Origin: Anaerolineales bacterium
GTDB lineage: Bacteria; Chloroflexota; Anaerolineae; Anaerolineales; Villigracilaceae
Direction of reading: 5' to 3'
DNA: 19,855 nucleotides
Assembly: GCA_029933275.1 (NCBI GenBank)
Contig: JAOZOM010000007.1
Location: 1-19,855, forward strand
Within the stretch, counting starts at the first letter, position 1; every line of letters starts with the position of its first letter. The notes under the pieces were generated by a model. That model had not been told where the DNA came from. It saw only the letters and a list, made by a program, of their open reading frames with translations, and did not search any database. The position numbers and the translations under genes were made by a program. Below are positions 13,543 through 19,855 of the stretch, piece after piece.

Positions 13543-13620
13543 ACCACAAAGCCACAAAGTACACAAAGTTTTTCTCTGTGGTCACAAAGAATTTCTCCGA
13601 GTTCTTTGTGACTTTGTGGT
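13543..13620. repeat. Inverted dispersed repeat (CCACAAAGACACGAAG type) upstream of fecR-like gene
   Basis: Arms ACCACAAAGCCACAAAG (13543-13559) and CTTTGTGACTTTGTGGT (13604-13620) pair at 16 of 17 positions around a 44-nt middle that contains further CACAAAG and TCTGTGGTCACAAAG words. It belongs to the same family as 2421-2482. It ends 18 nt before the chosen start of the FecR-domain lipoprotein. Confidence 0.85.
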
Positions 13621-13638
13621 AAAAAACAGGAAATGATT

Positions 13639-14577
13639 ATGAAAAGAAAAACATCACTTCTTCCTTTATCTCTTATCCTTTTTCTTCTTGCAGGTTGTCA
13701 AAGTCCTGCACCAACGGCTCTGTCATCAACGGCGAAGATAACCCCAACCGAAACAAGCACGCCGCCTGCACCTATAGAACCCTCACCCACATCCGATTTT
13801 ACGCTGAGCGCAACCCTTCAAGAAGTGGAGGGGAGCGTAAAAATTGCAACGGGGGTTGGCAAAACATTTTCCCCCGCACAAAACGGGACTCTGCTCGAAG
13901 AGAACGGTCAAGTCCGCACACTGGAAGATGGCTATACGCGAATTGACCTTTCAACGGGGACATTAATCCGCATGGCTCCGCTTTCTGAATTTACTTTGAT
14001 TTCAAATGAAGAAAAAGATGAGAGCTTACTTACACGCATCCAACTGAAATTAGGACAAATATGGGTCATACTCAACGGCGGGAGCGTAGAGGTCGAAACG
14101 CCCTCCGGCTTGGCTGCCGTGCGCGGCTCTTATATGATGGTGGAAATCAACCCCGAAACGCAAGATATACTCATTACCTGTCTTGAGGGGAATTGTAGTT
14201 TAGAGAATGCTACGGGTGTTATCGAAATGGTCTCAGGACAGCGCGCCATATTAAAATCTTCCGGCGAAGAAGTGCTTTTGCCTTTTATCGAAGAAATGTC
14301 CGAAAGAGATTTTGCAGAATGGCTCTTCTTTGTTCCTGAATCCGAAGATGTTTTTCCTCTACTCCAAGAAACGGGCATCTTGCCCTGGGAAAATTGGAGA
14401 GATTTTATTCCCGATGAGAACAATCCACATCCCAGCTTAGATGAGTATTTTCCAGACGGAAGTAGACTTCCAAACGGTGGCGGGCTTCCAGATGGCGGCG
14501 AGCTTCCAAATGGTGGCGGGCTCCCTGATGATGGTGGGCTTCCAGACGGTGGCGGGCTTCCTAATCCCCTTGGATAA
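13639..14577 (+). CDS. FecR-domain lipoprotein
   Basis: 312 residues from ATG 13639; an ATG two codons earlier (13633) overlaps the Shine-Dalgarno AGGA (13628-13631), while 13639 sits 7 nt after it. A signal peptide ends at lipobox LLAGC with Cys20, followed by a Thr/Pro/Ser linker to about residue 52. A FecR-like domain (about 55-205) has DGYTRIDLSTGTLIRMAP and VETPSGLAAVRGS, the usual FecR signature. In FecIRA systems FecR transmits an outside signal to a sigma factor; here there is no sigma factor and the next gene, 6 nt away, is a CHASE2-cyclase, so a link to cAMP signalling is inferred. An acidic, Trp/Pro-rich segment (about 216-275) precedes a tail of six LP[DN]GGG-like repeats. It is anchored outside the cytoplasmic membrane. 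Confidence 0.85.
   Translation: MKRKTSLLPLSLILFLLAGCQSPAPTALSSTAKITPTETSTPPAPIEPSPTSDFTLSATLQEVEGSVKIATGVGKTFSPAQNGTLLEENGQVRTLEDGYTRIDLSTGTLIRMAPLSEFTLISNEEKDESLLTRIQLKLGQIWVILNGGSVEVETPSGLAAVRGSYMMVEINPETQDILITCLEGNCSLENATGVIEMVSGQRAILKSSGEEVLLPFIEEMSERDFAEWLFFVPESEDVFPLLQETGILPWENWRDFIPDENNPHPSLDEYFPDGSRLPNGGGLPDGGELPNGGGLPDDGGLPDGGGLPNPLG
14467..14574 (+). repeat. 18-bp tandem repeat, six units, encoding LP[ND]GGG
   Basis: Six consecutive 18-bp units start at 14467, 14485, 14503, 14521, 14539 and 14557. The consensus is CTTCCAGATGGTGGCGGG. The fourth unit is partly changed (LPDDGG) and the last is degenerate (LPNPLG). All are in frame at the end of the FecR-domain lipoprotein. The repeat length is a multiple of 3, so copy-number slippage would keep the frame. 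Confidence 0.9.
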
Positions 14578-14583
14578 AAATTT

Positions 14584-16404
14584 ATGCTCAAAAAACCTTC
14601 CCTCCGCACCAGTCTCCTTCTCATCACCGCGGGATTTCTAATCCTTTCGGAAATTTTAGCCCACTATCCCTCCATCATCACCCCCACCGAAAGATTAGAC
14701 TACGCCGCTCGTGATGTTGCCATGCGCTTACGCGGTGTTCAAGAACCGGATGAGCGTATCGTCATCGTTGCGATAGATGATTTCTCCTTCAACTGGACGG
14801 GTTATTCCTGGCCCTGGTCCCGCGCTTATCTCGCCGAAATCGTCCAAACGCTTAATGATTCCGGTGCAAAGATCATCGGTATCGATGTGATGCTCTTTGA
14901 AGAAGACCCCGAAGGAGATGTTGCCCTCGCCGAAGCCTTCTCCCAAACCCCGCTTTCTGTTAATGTCGTTCAAAAATATACAGACCATCAGGGCATCCCC
15001 TCCATCCGCTTGCCTCAAGCAATTTATAGAGATATTTTTGATGGACTAGGCACAACCGAAATCCTCCTCGATGATGATGCCGTAGCCCGCAGTTTCAAAG
15101 TTCACGACGAGCATCAGGGCGTTGATTACTTCAACTGGGCATTTGAAATTGCTCGTCTGAGCCAAAACGCTGACCCAATCACCGAATTCTCCAGTTCAGG
15201 CATCACCCTGAACAGCGAAAGAATTCCACTCCAAGATAACCATTTCCTCGTAAATTTTCACGGACCCGCGGGAACCTACCCCACCTATTCTGCCGCCCAA
15301 GTTGCCTTGGGCGATTATCCCGCAGAAAACTTCAAAGACAAGATTGTGCTAATCGGAGCCACCTCCGTCACTTTACAAGACATCTACCCAACACCATTCT
15401 CCAGTCGGAACCGCACTTCGGGCGTAGAAATTGTTGCGAACACGGTCGATGCACTCCTGAATCATAGCTATTTGCGCGTCATCCCGCTCTGGGTCAGCAT
15501 CCTATTTATCCTCCTCGCCGCGCTCCTGTCCCCGCTTATTCTCCGCTCGCCTCGTCCTAGCGTTAGGATACTGCTCATGTTCGGGAGTATGCTCATCTAC
15601 GGGATCGTCTACTATCTCGCCTTTAGCCAATTGGGGTTATATCTTTCTTTTATGGCTCCCGAAACGATGCTTTTTCTTGGCGTAATTATGCCCACCCTAG
15701 AACAAGCTCTTTCTCAAGAAATCGAAAAACGGCGTGTCCGTAATCTTTTTTCGCGCTTCATCTCTCCCGAAATGGTCACTCAACTCATCGCTACCCAAGA
15801 TATAAACTCGCTCAATAAACGTAGCGAAATCACCGTTCTCTTTTCGGATATTCGCGGCTTCACCACTCTCTCCGAAAAACTCACCCCCGATGGCGTAGTC
15901 AGTTTGCTCAATCCCTATTTGGATATGATGACCAAAGTTGTCCACAAACACGGCGGGACAGTGGATAAATATGAGGGCGATGCGATTCTTGCCTTCTTTG
16001 GAGAGCCGGTTCGCCACGAAGACCACGCTCTGCGCGCCGCTCGTGCCGCTCTTGACATGCGGCTTGCCCTCGTTAAATTAACCAATGCTTGGGAAAAAGC
16101 TGGTGTATTGCCAGAAAATTTCATCTTCGACATCGGAATCGGCTTGAACAGCGGTGATGTCTTTGTCGGCTTGCTCGGCTCCGAAGAGCGGATCAACTAC
16201 ACCATCATCGGTGATAACGTCAATCTCGCCGCGCGTCTGCAAGATTTGAGCAAAGCTTATGGCTGGTCAATGATTATCAGCGAAAGCACCCAAAAGCAAA
16301 TTACAGATGAATTTGAAACCGAATTCATCGAAGCCGTCCGCGTAAAAGGAAAAAGCAAAGCGGTGAACATCTACAAGTTGCTGGGGAAGAAAGAAGATAT
16401 GTAA
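14584..16404 (+). CDS. CHASE2-domain class III adenylate cyclase
   Basis: 606 residues. An N-terminal membrane segment (about 9-27) precedes a CHASE2 sensor domain (about 35-295), with AIDDFSFNWTG, WPWSR, IIGIDVML and KIVLIGATS as typical marks. Three membrane segments follow (about 299-318, 328-346, 352-372), then a linker and the class III catalytic domain (about 413-600). Metal-binding Asp422 (FSDIRGF) and Asp466 (KYEGDAILAFFG), the base-selecting pair Lys462 and Thr540 (NYTIIGD), and the transition-state pair Asn547 and Arg551 (NVNLAAR) are all present, so ATP to cAMP synthesis is predicted. The Lys/Thr pair is that of class IIIb cyclases. It starts 6 nt after the FecR-domain gene with no clear Shine-Dalgarno, suggesting translational coupling. 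CHASE2 faces outside; its ligand is unknown. Confidence 0.93.
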   Translation: MLKKPSLRTSLLLITAGFLILSEILAHYPSIITPTERLDYAARDVAMRLRGVQEPDERIVIVAIDDFSFNWTGYSWPWSRAYLAEIVQTLNDSGAKIIGIDVMLFEEDPEGDVALAEAFSQTPLSVNVVQKYTDHQGIPSIRLPQAIYRDIFDGLGTTEILLDDDAVARSFKVHDEHQGVDYFNWAFEIARLSQNADPITEFSSSGITLNSERIPLQDNHFLVNFHGPAGTYPTYSAAQVALGDYPAENFKDKIVLIGATSVTLQDIYPTPFSSRNRTSGVEIVANTVDALLNHSYLRVIPLWVSILFILLAALLSPLILRSPRPSVRILLMFGSMLIYGIVYYLAFSQLGLYLSFMAPETMLFLGVIMPTLEQALSQEIEKRRVRNLFSRFISPEMVTQLIATQDINSLNKRSEITVLFSDIRGFTTLSEKLTPDGVVSLLNPYLDMMTKVVHKHGGTVDKYEGDAILAFFGEPVRHEDHALRAARAALDMRLALVKLTNAWEKAGVLPENFIFDIGIGLNSGDVFVGLLGSEERINYTIIGDNVNLAARLQDLSKAYGWSMIISESTQKQITDEFETEFIEAVRVKGKSKAVNIYKLLGKKEDM

Positions 16405-16510
16405 GTGTAAATAACAGGCAAATTATACTTTTCTTCGCCTGCGAGCGAGAGTGCATTGTGCCAAAAATCAACCATCCCAACCCGTTTTCATTCGTGAGAG
16501 CATTTTTTTC

Positions 16511-16545
16511 TTGCCCCTTCCCCCACCCTGTGCTAAACTCATTCT
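16511..16545 (+). promoter_or_regulatory. Promoter predicting a leaderless TPR-protein transcript
   Basis: TTGCCC (16511-16516), a 17-nt spacer, then TG-C-TAAACT (-10 at 16534-16539, with an extended TGn). Six nt follow and then the ATG at 16546, so the predicted +1 coincides with the A of the start codon. No Shine-Dalgarno is present. The rest of the 141-nt spacer after the cyclase shows no gene and no clear terminator. Confidence 0.5.
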
Positions 16546-18327
16546 ATGGCTGAAGATACCATGCTCACCAGTGCAATTGAAGCAATTCGTCAAGGGGAAA
16601 AAGCAAAGGCGAAAGATTTACTGACGCGCCTAATTAAAGCAGACCAACGAAACGCGAATTATTGGGTATGGATGAGCGCAGCGGTCGAGACAAAAAAAGA
16701 ACGCATCTACGCGTTAAAAACTGCTTTTCGCGCAGATCCCGAAAACGCCGCCGCCAAGCGCGGCTTGATCTTGCTCGGAATCATGCCCCCGGATGAGAGT
16801 ATTGAGCCTTTTCCCCTCAACCATCCCCGTTTATGGGAAGAAGAGCTTATTCAAGCAGATGAAGAGGAAAAAGAGACCGGTGTCAAAGGGCTGGTTGCCA
16901 ATCCGATGCTTCGTTTAGCCGGAATTGCCCTTGGTGTACTCGGCATAATCGGTTTCGCCATCTTCGGACTTTCCCGACAAAAAAGCGTCACCCGCGTAGA
17001 TACCTTCACCCCGGGACCCTCCCCCACCTACACCCTCACCCCAACTGCATTAAACGCGAAACCGGTCAGCACCCAAGAAGCGGGGAAACCGCAACCCCTC
17101 TCCGAACTGCTGGATGCCCCCTATACCCCAACGCCGCTTTATGTGAATACCCCACGCTCCATTCAAGCCAGCGACTATGGGAACGCGGTCAAAATCGCCT
17201 ACCGTGATGAAGATTGGGAAGCCCTAATCTCCGCAATGGAACAAATCGCCATTCTCGAACCGGAGAGCGCAGACCCCTACTATTATATGGGCGAAGCCTA
17301 CCGCTTCTTAGGAAAAAGTAGCAAAGCCTATAATGCTTACGGTCAAGCCATCAAACTCAATAACGATTTTGGTGCGGCTTATTTGGGCAGAGCACGCGTC
17401 CATCGAGAAGTGAATCCTGGCGCAGATATTCGCCCAGACCTCGATTCTGCGATTAAAAAAGATCCGAATTTTGCCGAAGCCTATGTTGAAAGAGCAAAAT
17501 ACTGGCTCGAAAAGAAAGAGTACGAAAAAGCCCTTAAAGACCTCGAAAAAGCAGAAGAACTTGCCCCAGATTCTCCTCTCGTATATTTCAATCTCGCTAA
17601 AGTCTACAGGGCGCAAGACGAACTCACCGATGCTCTCGAAGCAGCCGAAAAAGCCTTAGAACTTGACCGTACCCATCTTGAAACCTACTTCCTATTGGGA
17701 CAACTCTATGAGGCAAATGACCAACTTAGCAAAGCCGCCGATATTTTAGAAATCTACGTTGCCTACGAAGAGGAAAACGGCGAAGCCTTCGGGATTCTCG
17801 GCGGTGCATATTACGAAAACGGAGACTACGATCAGGCAATCGAAATTCTTGATAAAGCCCTCAAATTAGATCGTTTCTCAGGTATCGCTTATTACTATCG
17901 CGGACTGTCCTATCTCGCCCTCGAAGATGGCGACAGCGCGGTGAAAGACCTCGACAAAGCAAATGAATACCTCGAAGATTCCTTTGGTGCCAGCATCGCC
18001 CTTGCTCAAGCCGAAGCTCTTCGCGAACGATACGGAAATTGCTATCTCCAAGTGGAGCGCACCCGTCCGCTTGTGGAGAATGACTACCAAGAAGCCCTCA
18101 CCCATTATTGGAGCGCAATCTGCCATGAGGGGCGCGAAGATTTGTACGCCGCCGCCCAATCTTGGGAAGCTCTGCTCGCGCTGCCGCTTAACACCAAAAA
18201 TCGAGCCATGCAAATCGAAGCAAAAAACCATCTTAGCGAAATCTACACCCCTACGCCTACCAGCACAAAGGGACCTACGCCCACAAAAACCCCTCGCCCT
18301 TCTCGCACTCCCACGCCAAATAATTAA
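16546..18327 (+). CDS. Membrane-anchored TPR-repeat protein
   Basis: 593 residues. The N-terminal 1-118 is helical and charged (GEKAKAKDLLTRLIKADQRNANYWVWMSAA, a TPR-like opening). A single membrane segment lies at about 121-142. A Thr/Pro-rich linker (about 152-205) leads to a TPR array (about 210-475): repeats near 244-273, 310-341, 344-375, 378-407, 412-443 and 446-475 show the W/L-G-Y-A-F-A-P pattern (for example YMGEAYRFLGKSSKAYNAYG). A helical segment and a TPTPT-rich tail (568-592) follow. Such arrays bind partner proteins; no enzyme domain is seen. The linker after the membrane span suggests the array faces outside, but charges flank both sides, so topology is uncertain. The start has no Shine-Dalgarno and fits a leaderless promoter. 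The lipid kinase gene follows after 3 nt. Confidence 0.88.
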   Translation: MAEDTMLTSAIEAIRQGEKAKAKDLLTRLIKADQRNANYWVWMSAAVETKKERIYALKTAFRADPENAAAKRGLILLGIMPPDESIEPFPLNHPRLWEEELIQADEEEKETGVKGLVANPMLRLAGIALGVLGIIGFAIFGLSRQKSVTRVDTFTPGPSPTYTLTPTALNAKPVSTQEAGKPQPLSELLDAPYTPTPLYVNTPRSIQASDYGNAVKIAYRDEDWEALISAMEQIAILEPESADPYYYMGEAYRFLGKSSKAYNAYGQAIKLNNDFGAAYLGRARVHREVNPGADIRPDLDSAIKKDPNFAEAYVERAKYWLEKKEYEKALKDLEKAEELAPDSPLVYFNLAKVYRAQDELTDALEAAEKALELDRTHLETYFLLGQLYEANDQLSKAADILEIYVAYEEENGEAFGILGGAYYENGDYDQAIEILDKALKLDRFSGIAYYYRGLSYLALEDGDSAVKDLDKANEYLEDSFGASIALAQAEALRERYGNCYLQVERTRPLVENDYQEALTHYWSAICHEGREDLYAAAQSWEALLALPLNTKNRAMQIEAKNHLSEIYTPTPTSTKGPTPTKTPRPSRTPTPNN

Positions 18328-18330
18328 TCT

Positions 18331-19278
18331 ATGCGTAACGCAGAAATTATCTACAATCCTGCCGCGGGACGATTTCCCGTAGTAGCCGCGATTCCCTCAG
18401 CGGAACGCACACTCCGCGCGGCGGGATGGGAAGTAGCCTCTCTCGAAACGCGCTCAGGTGGACATGCTACCGAACTAGCGGCATCTGCCGCGGCGAGAGG
18501 CATCGATGCGGTTTTCGCCGTGGGCGGGGATGGCACCATCGGGCAAGTTGCCAGCGGATTGGTCGGTACGCAGACCGCACTCGGCATCCTGCCCGCGGGG
18601 ACGGCAAATGTTTGGGGAAAAGAATTGGGGATGCAACCTTATTCTTGGATAGCGCGAAATGCTTTGGAAGCAAATGTCAAGCTCCTCGCCGAGTCGCCGA
18701 TTTACGCGGTGGATGTTGGGGTCTGCAACCAACAGCCCTTTTTAATGTGGGCAGGCTTAGGGCTGGACGCGTTATCCGTCCAAAAAGTGGAACCGCGCTT
18801 CCGCTTTGAAAAATTCTTCGCAGTACCCGAATATGCCGCGACTACCCTCCTCGCCTCGGCACGCTGGCACGGGATTTCGCTCCGTATTTGGGCGGACGGG
18901 GAGGAGATCGAAGGGCATTATATTTTGGCGGTGATTAATAATATCCGTCATTATATGGGCGGGCTGACAAATCTTTCGCCCGATGCGATGCTGGACGATG
19001 GGATTTTTGATTTATGGCTTTTTTCGGGGAAAACGCCCGCCGATGCTTTGCGCTTTTTTTTTGAGATGTGGAGTGGACGGCATATCGATTCTGCGCATAT
19101 CCGCCGCGTCCCTTTTCGGGAGTTGCGCCTCGAAGCGGAGACCGAGTTTGCCGTCCAAACAGATGGCGAACCGCGTTTTGATACCAAAATCGCCGAGATT
19201 AGCATCCGCAAACGCGCTTTACGCGTTTTAATGCCACCCCATGCTTTAGATGCGCTTTCTCAGGAGCCTGTTGGATGA
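18331..19278 (+). CDS. Diacylglycerol kinase family lipid kinase (YegS/DgkB-like)
   Basis: 315 residues with the DAGK catalytic fold: IYNPAAG (7-13), the nucleotide-binding VGGDGTIGQV (64-73), LGILPAGTANVWGKELG (84-100) and the C-terminal lobe with LDDGIFDLWLF (221-231) and QTDGEP (276-281). Family members phosphorylate diacylglycerol, sphingoid bases or related lipids with ATP at the inner membrane face; the substrate here is not known. It starts 3 nt after the TPR-protein stop, without an evident Shine-Dalgarno, and its TGA overlaps the ATG of the next gene (ATGA at 19275-19278), so the three genes are very probably one coupled operon. A role in recycling diacylglycerol released by envelope lipid transfer is possible but is only inference. 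Confidence 0.9.
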   Translation: MRNAEIIYNPAAGRFPVVAAIPSAERTLRAAGWEVASLETRSGGHATELAASAAARGIDAVFAVGGDGTIGQVASGLVGTQTALGILPAGTANVWGKELGMQPYSWIARNALEANVKLLAESPIYAVDVGVCNQQPFLMWAGLGLDALSVQKVEPRFRFEKFFAVPEYAATTLLASARWHGISLRIWADGEEIEGHYILAVINNIRHYMGGLTNLSPDAMLDDGIFDLWLFSGKTPADALRFFFEMWSGRHIDSAHIRRVPFRELRLEAETEFAVQTDGEPRFDTKIAEISIRKRALRVLMPPHALDALSQEPVG

Positions 19279-19742
19279 AGTACCTAAACCCTTATACAAT
19301 TTTGGGCGCGTTGGGCGTGGCGGCTCTTTTGCTGATTCTCACCCTCCTGCTGGGATTTGGCTCTCCCGCCACCCAAGCGGGGGGCATTAATATGCAACTT
19401 GCCGCGATTACGATTATCCCCGGACCGACTTCTACGCCAAAAATTACCGCCACCCCAACTTACGACCCCGCACAAGGCACACCAACGCCGCAAACCGGAG
19501 AAATTGCGCTGAATGGCTACGTTCAAATCACAGGCACGAAGGGTGAAGGTCTCCGTTTACGCGAAACACCAGGGTTAAGCGGCGAGCATCTTTTTCTCGG
19601 TTTCGATAGCGAGATTTTCCAAGTCGTAGATGGTCCCGAAGAAGCGGACGGGTATATTTGGTGGTATATTTTGGCTCCCTACGATAATACCCGCATTGGT
19701 TGGGCGGTTTCTGATTTTTTGGAGGCGGTAACTTCGCCCTGA
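19275..19742 (+). CDS. Small membrane-anchored SH3-domain protein
   Basis: 155 residues. An N-terminal hydrophobic anchor (about 8-29) is followed by a Thr/Pro-rich linker (about 50-74, PGPTSTPKITATPT) and one bacterial SH3-like domain (about 79-150), recognised by GLRLRETPG, then LGFDSEIFQVVDGP, IWWYILAP and IGWAVSDFL. There is no lipobox Cys, so it is probably held by an uncleaved signal anchor. It overlaps the lipid kinase by 4 nt (ATGA), indicating translational coupling. It resembles the SH3 repeats of the 12382-13488 lipoprotein in layout. An envelope or peptidoglycan-binding role is inferred from the domain; nothing more specific can be said. Confidence 0.85.
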   Translation: MKYLNPYTILGALGVAALLLILTLLLGFGSPATQAGGINMQLAAITIIPGPTSTPKITATPTYDPAQGTPTPQTGEIALNGYVQITGTKGEGLRLRETPGLSGEHLFLGFDSEIFQVVDGPEEADGYIWWYILAPYDNTRIGWAVSDFLEAVTSP

Positions 19743-19855
19743 CCAACATCTCCCTGACTTTTGCTTTGCTCAGGTCGTCTCTTTCCTAATAGGAGAGGGA
19801 ATTTCCTGCTTCTACCGTTTTTTGTACCCAAAGGGCATAGATGGTTTGTACACGG
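19743..19855. other. Trailing spacer with short inverted repeats
   Basis: No gene is evident in the last 113 nt. CCTGA (19753-19757) and TCAGG (19770-19774) are complementary, and CTCTTTCCT-AAT-AGGAGAGGG can form a stem with two wobble pairs. No T run follows the latter immediately, so terminator function is uncertain. TTTGTAC occurs twice near the window end. Confidence 0.3.

Noticed and set aside
14467..14574. Sortase LPxTG-type signal from LPxGG repeats
   Set aside because: There is no Thr-Gly pair, hydrophobic span or basic tail; the protein is already anchored by a lipobox Cys.
14130..14627. Open frame on the minus strand with Pro/Gly/Ser repeats
   Set aside because: It is the reverse complement of the 18-bp tandem repeat and FecR domain, with no ribosome binding site; the plus-strand gene has a signal peptide and recognised domain.
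13639..16404. FecIRA-type sigma factor signalling system
   Set aside because: No ECF sigma factor or TonB-dependent receptor gene is present; the FecR-domain protein is a lipoprotein next to a cyclase instead.

Overview
The window looks like a chromosomal segment from a member of the Chloroflexota, most likely class Anaerolineae. This is inferred from style and gene content: moderate GC, dispersed intergenic inverted repeats built on CCACAAAGACACGAAG-like and GACTTAAGACC-like words, several lipoproteins or single-span membrane proteins with Thr/Pro-rich linkers, tandem M42 peptidases, and a CHASE2-class III cyclase next to a FecR-domain lipoprotein. There is no rRNA, tRNA, CRISPR array, transposase or phage gene. 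The species was not identified.

Layout. 1-3682 (+): the C-terminal end of one M42 metallo-aminopeptidase, then two complete M42 paralogues, the last overlapping by 4 nt the gene of an orphan solute-binding lipoprotein. 3749-4246 (+): a ferritin with its own promoter candidate, closed by a strong hairpin that can terminate both strands. 4326-6146 (-): serS followed by a DUF456 membrane protein; serS has a near-perfect sigma70 promoter and a leader carrying a large inverted repeat. 6386-8641 (-): a malic enzyme fused to a phosphotransacetylase-like domain, with its own terminator. 8642-9175: an unusually long, structured, AT-rich intergenic region with several palindromes, a TATAAT box and an intrinsic-terminator-like hairpin ending 15 nt before the recX start. 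9176-11473 (+): recX and rny (RNase Y). 11578-12261 (-): a DPM1-like glycosyltransferase.

12382-19742 (+) is an envelope and signalling region. It holds an SH3-domain lipoprotein, a FecR-domain lipoprotein, a CHASE2-adenylate cyclase, a membrane TPR protein, a lipid kinase of the diacylglycerol kinase family and a small membrane-anchored SH3 protein. FecR and cyclase genes are 6 nt apart; TPR, kinase and SH3 genes are 3 nt apart or overlap. The best candidate for a less described system is the FecR lipoprotein plus CHASE2-cyclase pair: an outside-facing lipoprotein that may feed a periplasmic or extracellular sensor controlling cAMP synthesis, with the neighbouring TPR, lipid-kinase and SH3 genes as possible envelope partners.

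Recurring themes are repeats placed directly 5' of genes (one translated into a lipoprotein signal peptide), two genes whose -10 boxes predict leaderless transcripts, and the maeB-recX spacer as a possible regulatory or non-coding RNA locus. All functions come from reading motifs by eye; no database search was run.
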